Shown: one piece after another, positions 60,130 to 64,000 of the stretch
How the letters are laid out: each line of letters starts with the position of its first letter
How positions within the stretch are numbered: position 1 is the first letter of the stretch
Assembly (NCBI RefSeq): GCF_014486695.1
Contig: NZ_JACTAB010000003.1
Location: 248,001 to 312,000 of the forward strand
Reading direction: 5' to 3'
Length of the DNA: 64,000 bases
Source: Flavobacterium buctense
GTDB taxonomy: Bacteria > Bacteroidota > Bacteroidia > Flavobacteriales > Flavobacteriaceae
The notes under the pieces: model-generated
The model's database searches: none
Told to the model about the DNA's origin: nothing
Seen by the model: only the letters and a program-made list of their open reading frames with translations
Position numbers and translations under genes: made by a program

Positions 60130-60948
60130 ATGTCAACAGCAAAAAAAGATTACAAAAGAATCACCACCAAGTCACTTTTTGACATGAAAGCCAATGGCGA
60201 AAAAATATCGATGCTTACAGCTTATGATTATACCATGGCTAAGATTGTAGATACGGCGGGCGTTGATGTAATCTTAGTAGGTGATTCTGCGAGTAATGTA
60301 ATGGCCGGTCACGAAACGACTTTGCCCATCACTTTAGACCAAATGATATATCACGCCTCTTCAGTTGTTAGAGCCATTGAAAGAGCCTTGGTTGTAGTCG
60401 ATTTGCCTTTTGGAAGTTACCAAAGTGACCCAAAAGAAGCGTTGCGTTCAGCCATCAGAATTATGAAAGAAAGTGGCGGACATGCTGTAAAATTAGAAGG
60501 TGGAAGCGAAATCAAAGAAAGTATTAAACGAATCTTAAACGCCGGAATTCCGGTTATGGGTCATTTAGGTTTAACACCACAATCGATATACAAATTCGGA
60601 ACTTATACCGTTCGTGCCAAAGAAGAAGCTGAAGCAGAACAATTAATTGAAGACGCCAAATTATTAGAAAAACTAGGCTGTTTTGCCTTAGTTTTGGAAA
60701 AAATTCCAGCCTCTTTAGCGGAGAAAGTAGCTAAAACGATTTCGATTCCTGTAATTGGAATTGGAGCCGGCGGTGGTGTTGACGGACAGGTTTTGGTGAT
60801 ACACGATATGTTGGGGATGAACAATGAATTCAGTCCGAGATTCCTTAGACGTTACTTAAACTTATACGAACAAATGACTTCGGCTATTGGGAATTATGTG
60901 TCCGATGTGAAGTCGAGTGATTTTCCTAATAAGAACGAGCAATATTAA
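60130..60948 (+). CDS. panB: 3-methyl-2-oxobutanoate hydroxymethyltransferase
   Basis: A 272-residue PanB, which makes ketopantoate from 2-oxoisovalerate and 5,10-methylene-THF for pantothenate and CoA synthesis. I start it at 60130 ([10 protein letters not shown]); an ATG at 60076 lies upstream but adds an unlikely leader. Motifs: [30 protein letters not shown] (metal-binding Asp), [27 protein letters not shown] and the C-terminal [15 protein letters not shown]. The length and motifs are complete. The spacer to the next gene is a 9-bp tandem tract. Confidence 0.95.
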   Translation: MSTAKKDYKRITTKSLFDMKANGEKISMLTAYDYTMAKIVDTAGVDVILVGDSASNVMAGHETTLPITLDQMIYHASSVVRAIERALVVVDLPFGSYQSDPKEALRSAIRIMKESGGHAVKLEGGSEIKESIKRILNAGIPVMGHLGLTPQSIYKFGTYTVRAKEEAEAEQLIEDAKLLEKLGCFALVLEKIPASLAEKVAKTISIPVIGIGAGGGVDGQVLVIHDMLGMNNEFSPRFLRRYLNLYEQMTSAIGNYVSDVKSSDFPNKNEQY

Positions 60949-60991
60949 TTAGACTTCTTAGACAAGTTAGATTGTTAGACTTCTTAGATAA
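60949..60991. repeat. 9-bp tandem tract left of the four-helix-bundle gene
   Basis: TTAGACTTC, TTAGACAAG, TTAGATTG, TTAGACTTC and TTAGATAA run head to tail, starting right after the panB stop. TTAGACTTCTTAGA occurs at 60949 and 60975, and its reverse complement lies at 61356. Confidence 0.88.
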
Positions 60992-60997
60992 TCAGAT

Positions 60998-61351
60998 ATG
61001 CATAGATATAAGGAATTGGAGATTTGGAAGAAAAGCAGATTATTTTGTTCTCAGATTTATGCTATAACCTCTAAATTTCCTAGTGATGAAAAGTTTGGTT
61101 TAACCAATCAATTGCGTCGTGCATCAGTTTCTATTCCATCGAATATCGCTGAAGGTTCTTCAAGAAGTTCAAATAAAGATTTTTCCAGATTTTTAGAAAT
61201 TGCCATTGGTTCAGCTTATGAAGTTGAAACACAACTTTTAATTGCTTCTGATTTAGGCTTTGTCAATACTGAAGAATTAGAGATTATTGCTAATGAGTTA
61301 AATGAAATCATCAAAATGATTTCTCGATTCCGCACGACGTTAAAAATCTAA
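60998..61351 (+). CDS. Four helix bundle protein (23S rRNA intervening sequence / Avd-like family)
   Basis: A 117-residue four-helix-bundle protein. It shows the family hallmark YKELEIWKKSRLF at the N-terminus and LTNQLRRASVSIPSNIAEGSSR at about 41-62, with a long final helix. Relatives lie inside intervening sequences of 23S rRNA genes and, as Avd, in diversity-generating retroelements; many others occur alone in Bacteroidota. Its function here is unknown. It is squeezed between panB and the RluA gene and flanked by copies of TTAGACTTCTTAGA in inverted orientation, suggesting insertion into a panB-rluA region. Confidence 0.88.
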   Translation: MHRYKELEIWKKSRLFCSQIYAITSKFPSDEKFGLTNQLRRASVSIPSNIAEGSSRSSNKDFSRFLEIAIGSAYEVETQLLIASDLGFVNTEELEIIANELNEIIKMISRFRTTLKI

Positions 61352-61355
61352 CCTT

Positions 61356-61382
61356 TCTAAGAAGTCTAAAATGTCTAAGCTA
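61356..61382. repeat. 9-bp tandem tract right of the four-helix-bundle gene
   Basis: TCTAAGAAG, TCTAAAATG and TCTAAGCTA run head to tail. The second unit contains the ATG of the RluA gene (61371-61373). TCTAAGAAGTCTAA (61356-61369) is the reverse complement of the left-hand TTAGACTTCTTAGA. Confidence 0.85.
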
Positions 61383-62063
61383 TTTTCAAATAAAGATAAC
61401 CTCCAAATTCTTCACGAAGACAATCACATCATTGTGGTGAACAAACGTGTTGGTGATATCGTTCAAGGCGATAAAACCGGAGACAAACCGCTTTCTGAAG
61501 TTGTTAAAGAATACCTCAAAGAAAAGTACAATAAACCCGGTGACGTTTTTCTTGGCGTGGTTCATCGACTAGACCGACCTACTACAGGAATCGTTGTTTT
61601 TGCCAGAACCAGTAAGGCTTTAACCCGATTAAACGAAATGTTCAGCAACAGAGAAACGCAGAAAACGTATTGGGCTGTTGTAAAAAACAAACCACCAAGA
61701 ACAGAAGACAATCTTATTCATTTTCTGAAAAGAAATGAAAAAAACAACACTTCCAAAGCACATCTCAAAGAGGTTCCTGAAAGTAAAAAAGCAAGTTTAG
61801 AGTATAAAATCATTAAGGAGCTCAACAACTATTTTGCTTTAGAAATCAAACTTCACACGGGAAGACACCATCAAATCAGAGCACAATTGTCGGCTATTGG
61901 TTGCCCAATTAAAGGCGATTTAAAATACGGATTTGACCGTAGTAATCCTGATGGTGGCATTCATCTTCATGCCCGGAAATTGGTTTTTATCCATCCGGTA
62001 ACCAAGAAAACCCTTGAAATCATTGCGCCTACACCAAATGAAGTGATTTGGAATGCTTTGTAA
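61371..62063 (+). CDS. RluA family RNA pseudouridine synthase
   Basis: A 230-residue pseudouridine synthase. The catalytic Asp lies in HRLDRPTTGIVVFART near residues 65-80, followed by the WAVVKNKPP strand, the KLHTGRHHQIRAQLSAIGCPIKGDLKYG region near 162-190 and HLHARKLVFIHPVTK near 200. There is no S4 domain, so it is an RluC/RluD relative of the short type. The RNA target cannot be inferred. Its first codons (MSKLFS) are encoded partly by a 9-bp tandem tract. Confidence 0.9.
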   Translation: MSKLFSNKDNLQILHEDNHIIVVNKRVGDIVQGDKTGDKPLSEVVKEYLKEKYNKPGDVFLGVVHRLDRPTTGIVVFARTSKALTRLNEMFSNRETQKTYWAVVKNKPPRTEDNLIHFLKRNEKNNTSKAHLKEVPESKKASLEYKIIKELNNYFALEIKLHTGRHHQIRAQLSAIGCPIKGDLKYGFDRSNPDGGIHLHARKLVFIHPVTKKTLEIIAPTPNEVIWNAL

Positions 62064-62144
62064 ACTAAAATAACTACTTTTACGTTTATAGTTAAGTTAG
62101 GGTTTTTGAAATCCCAACTGTTATAAACCTAAATCTATCCAAAT

Positions 62145-63491
62145 ATGAAGAAAATCATTTTGACCGTCAGTCTTTTTGTTGGACTTAGCACTTTTGCTCA
62201 AGACCACTTTTCAGGCATCAGTACTTCCAGCCGTATAGGTATTTTGAATGCCAATATCAATCCGGCCGAACTAGCCAATTTGTCTAAAAAATTTGAAGTC
62301 AATATTTATGGGTTAAGTTTTAATGTGGCCAATAATAAAATTGCCTTCAGTGATTTTAATTCGGATACCGATTTTGAGCAACTGCTTTTTCAAGGTTCAA
62401 GTCCGGTAAACGCCAGAATAGATACCGAAATACTCGGTCCCGGATTTGCTATGCGTTGGCAAAAATGGGGTTTTGCCATTACCACAAAAGCCCATGCCAA
62501 ATTTGATATGGTTGACATTGACCCAACTATTGGTAATGCAATAACCAATGATAATATCCTTTTGAACACAACCCTTTTAGATAGTCCGAATAACCAACGA
62601 TTAAGCGGAACTTCCTATGGAGAAGTGGGTTTGTCAGCGGCGCGAACTGTTTTTGAAAACGAAAACCACCGCTTTAGTGCAGGCGTAACACTTAAAATAT
62701 TATTTCCGGGTTCATACTCTAACTTTGGTTTAAGTCAATTAAACGGAACGGTAACAGAAAATGCCAGCGGTGCCTATTTAACAACCAATTCGCCTGCCAC
62801 TCTAAACATCGCCTATTCAGGTAATTTGGCGGATAGTTTTACCAACTTTGATGATTACAGTAAATCCATTTTCGGTGGATTAAATGGTTTTGCCGGAGAT
62901 ATAGGTTTTAATTACCAATGGAAAAAAGGAAAAGATTATAAGTTGAATGCCGGTTTGGCCATCAGAAACATCGGAAGCATGTCGTTTGATGACAGCAACA
63001 ATGCATCAACCAATTATGTTTTAGACATCCAACCAACTATTCAAAACCCACAAGGATTGGATTTGAGTTTGTTTGAAAATGTGGACAATTTGAGTGACGT
63101 GGAGGAAATTCTATCTAACAATGGCTACTTAACTGAAACCAGTGGACAAACCAATTTCAAAGTAAAATTGCCAACGGTGCTTTCCACTTATGCCGATTTT
63201 AGAATCATTTCTAAAGTATATGTTACGGCTTATTGGCAACAAAAATTAAACGAAGATAATGGGAATGATCAAATTACGGTGCCCAATATTTTCAGTATTA
63301 CACCAAGGGTAAATTTAGGATTCTTTGAAACTTATATCCCGGTCAGTTTTAATGAAATTTCGGGAACTAATATTGGTTTCGGATTTAGATTAGGCGGTTT
63401 CTATCTTGGAACAAGTTCCTTGGTATCAGCTTTAATCAGCGACAGCAAACAAGGGGATATTTACACCGGATTCCGTTGGGCTTTTCTGTAA
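62145..63491 (+). CDS. DUF5723 family outer membrane beta-barrel protein
   Basis: A 448-residue exported protein with a signal peptide (MKKIILTVSLFVGLSTFAQ). The mature sequence is a series of amphipathic beta strands: FEVNIYGLSFNVANNK, FAMRWQKWGFAITTKAHAKFD, FSAGVTLKILFPGSYSNFG, YKLNAGLAIRNIGSMSF and the C-terminal NIGFGFRLGGFYLGTSSL ... GFRWAF, with a final aromatic. This fits DUF5723, a Bacteroidota barrel family related to FadL/PorV-like proteins. The substrate is unknown. It is followed by an aldehyde dehydrogenase gene. Confidence 0.82.
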   Translation: MKKIILTVSLFVGLSTFAQDHFSGISTSSRIGILNANINPAELANLSKKFEVNIYGLSFNVANNKIAFSDFNSDTDFEQLLFQGSSPVNARIDTEILGPGFAMRWQKWGFAITTKAHAKFDMVDIDPTIGNAITNDNILLNTTLLDSPNNQRLSGTSYGEVGLSAARTVFENENHRFSAGVTLKILFPGSYSNFGLSQLNGTVTENASGAYLTTNSPATLNIAYSGNLADSFTNFDDYSKSIFGGLNGFAGDIGFNYQWKKGKDYKLNAGLAIRNIGSMSFDDSNNASTNYVLDIQPTIQNPQGLDLSLFENVDNLSDVEEILSNNGYLTETSGQTNFKVKLPTVLSTYADFRIISKVYVTAYWQQKLNEDNGNDQITVPNIFSITPRVNLGFFETYIPVSFNEISGTNIGFGFRLGGFYLGTSSLVSALISDSKQGDIYTGFRWAFL

Positions 63492-63549
63492 CAAAATTTA
63501 ATTCGTCTGTAAAAAAAATCATATATTAGCCTAGCTAATAGTACCAATC

Positions 63550-64000
63550 ATGATTTTTAAAACGGACCTCGATTACAGAAAGCAATCGTTACTAAAATTA
63601 CTAATTACCGTTCAAAAACAGGAGCAAAACATTATCAAAGCTTTGCATGACGATTTCAAAAAACCAAGTTTTGAAGCCGTGTTTACAGAAACTGATTACA
63701 TCTTAGCGGAATTAAAACATACGATTAAAAACATGAATAAATGGGCAAAACCGCAATGGGTTTTGCCTTCTCTTTTAAATTTTCCTTCTACCGATTATCT
63801 CTATAAAGAACCTTATGGCAAAATATTGATTATTGCCCCTTGGAATTATCCGTACCAATTGACATTAGCGCCATTAATCGCAGCGGTTGCGTCCGGAAAT
63901 CAAGTAACCGTAAAGCCCTCAGAACTTACCCCGAATACCTCAAAAATCATTGCCGAAATTATCCGCGAAACCTTTGATAAAAACCATGTCGAGTGCATTG
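63550..64000 (+). CDS. Aldehyde dehydrogenase family protein, N-terminal part (cut at right edge)
   Basis: The frame runs open to the right edge, showing 150 residues. It begins MIFKTDLDYRKQSLLKLL and continues with ALHDDFKKPSFEAVFTET and YLYKEPYGKILIIAPWNYPYQL near 85-106, the NAD(P) and fatty aldehyde dehydrogenase signature. VASGNQVTVKPSELTPNTS follows, contacting the cofactor. The catalytic Cys lies beyond the window. The short N-terminus and KEPYGKILIIAPWNYP fit the ALDH3 (fatty aldehyde) group, which oxidises long-chain aldehydes with NAD(P)+. Confidence 0.92.
   Translation, partial: MIFKTDLDYRKQSLLKLLITVQKQEQNIIKALHDDFKKPSFEAVFTETDYILAELKHTIKNMNKWAKPQWVLPSLLNFPSTDYLYKEPYGKILIIAPWNYPYQLTLAPLIAAVASGNQVTVKPSELTPNTSKIIAEIIRETFDKNHVECI

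Overview
The window looks like a chromosomal segment of a Flavobacterium-like bacterium (Bacteroidota, Flavobacteriia). Signs are the AT-rich sequence, the near absence of purine-rich ribosome binding sites, promoters of the TTG-N19-TAnnTTTG type, a type IX secretion C-terminal signal, a SusC-type N-terminal module, a SecA of more than 1,100 residues without the zinc-binding tail, and many families typical of the group. Both ends are cut: a thioredoxin-like gene on the left and an aldehyde dehydrogenase on the right. I found no rRNA, tRNA, transposase, integrase or CRISPR array.

Layout. 1-7.3 kb: DUF2461 protein, GT4 glycosyltransferase, asparagine synthase (asnB), murB, a PaiB-like flavoprotein, a GT2 glycosyltransferase and an ECF sigma factor. 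7.4-12.5 kb: a TonB-type energy transducer, a serine hydrolase, cvfB, and a sigma factor / membrane protein / TraB operon. 12.5-14.45 kb: an accessory patch with two unrecognised genes bounded by GCTAAC...GTTAGC inverted repeats, with tandem palindromes and a strong promoter reading in. 14.5-27.4 kb: mostly minus-strand housekeeping genes (acyltransferase, CoA-type NUDIX, ftsY, rpmG, rpmB, cinA, Hpt, FAH family, exonuclease, Xre regulator, E2 acyltransferase, GT2). 27.5-36.4 kb: mostly plus-strand genes (ABC-F, methyltransferase, LolD-like ATPase, adenosyltransferase, DUF2795, secA). 36.5-44.8 kb: FAD oxidase, MFS, meaB, MATE, outer membrane barrel, PPK2. 44.9-49.4 kb: ECF sigma / anti-sigma-like protein with a plug-like tail / plug-YfbK vWA protein / SIMPL protein. 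49.5-64 kb: His/Pro-rich secreted protein, ABC-F, T9SS metalloprotease, MFS, short DEAD-box protein, sigma-54 type response regulator without a DNA-binding domain, panB, four-helix-bundle protein, RluA-type synthase, DUF5723.

The most interesting signals lie between and inside the genes. (1) Degenerate short tandem tracts, mostly with a 7-bp period and others of 6, 8, 9, 10 or 16 bp, occur at about 20 places. Many touch start or stop codons, three lie inside coding regions, and several fold into long hairpins. (2) Four copies of a structured element starting AGCCC occur between genes, two of them sharing 47 identical bases in inverted orientation. (3) The patch at 12.9-14.4 kb looks like a small cassette array: each gene is followed by a conserved GCTAACAGCnGTTTG arm, and the one complete boundary folds as a long imperfect hairpin resembling the architecture, but not the sequence, of integron attC sites. 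(4) An identical two-box motif, CTTCCCAACCTTTT-N13-CTCTTTA, precedes the ECF sigma operon at 44.9 kb and the TonB-like gene at 7.4 kb, suggesting one sigma regulon.

All calls come from reading the sequence and from knowledge of protein families. No database search was run.
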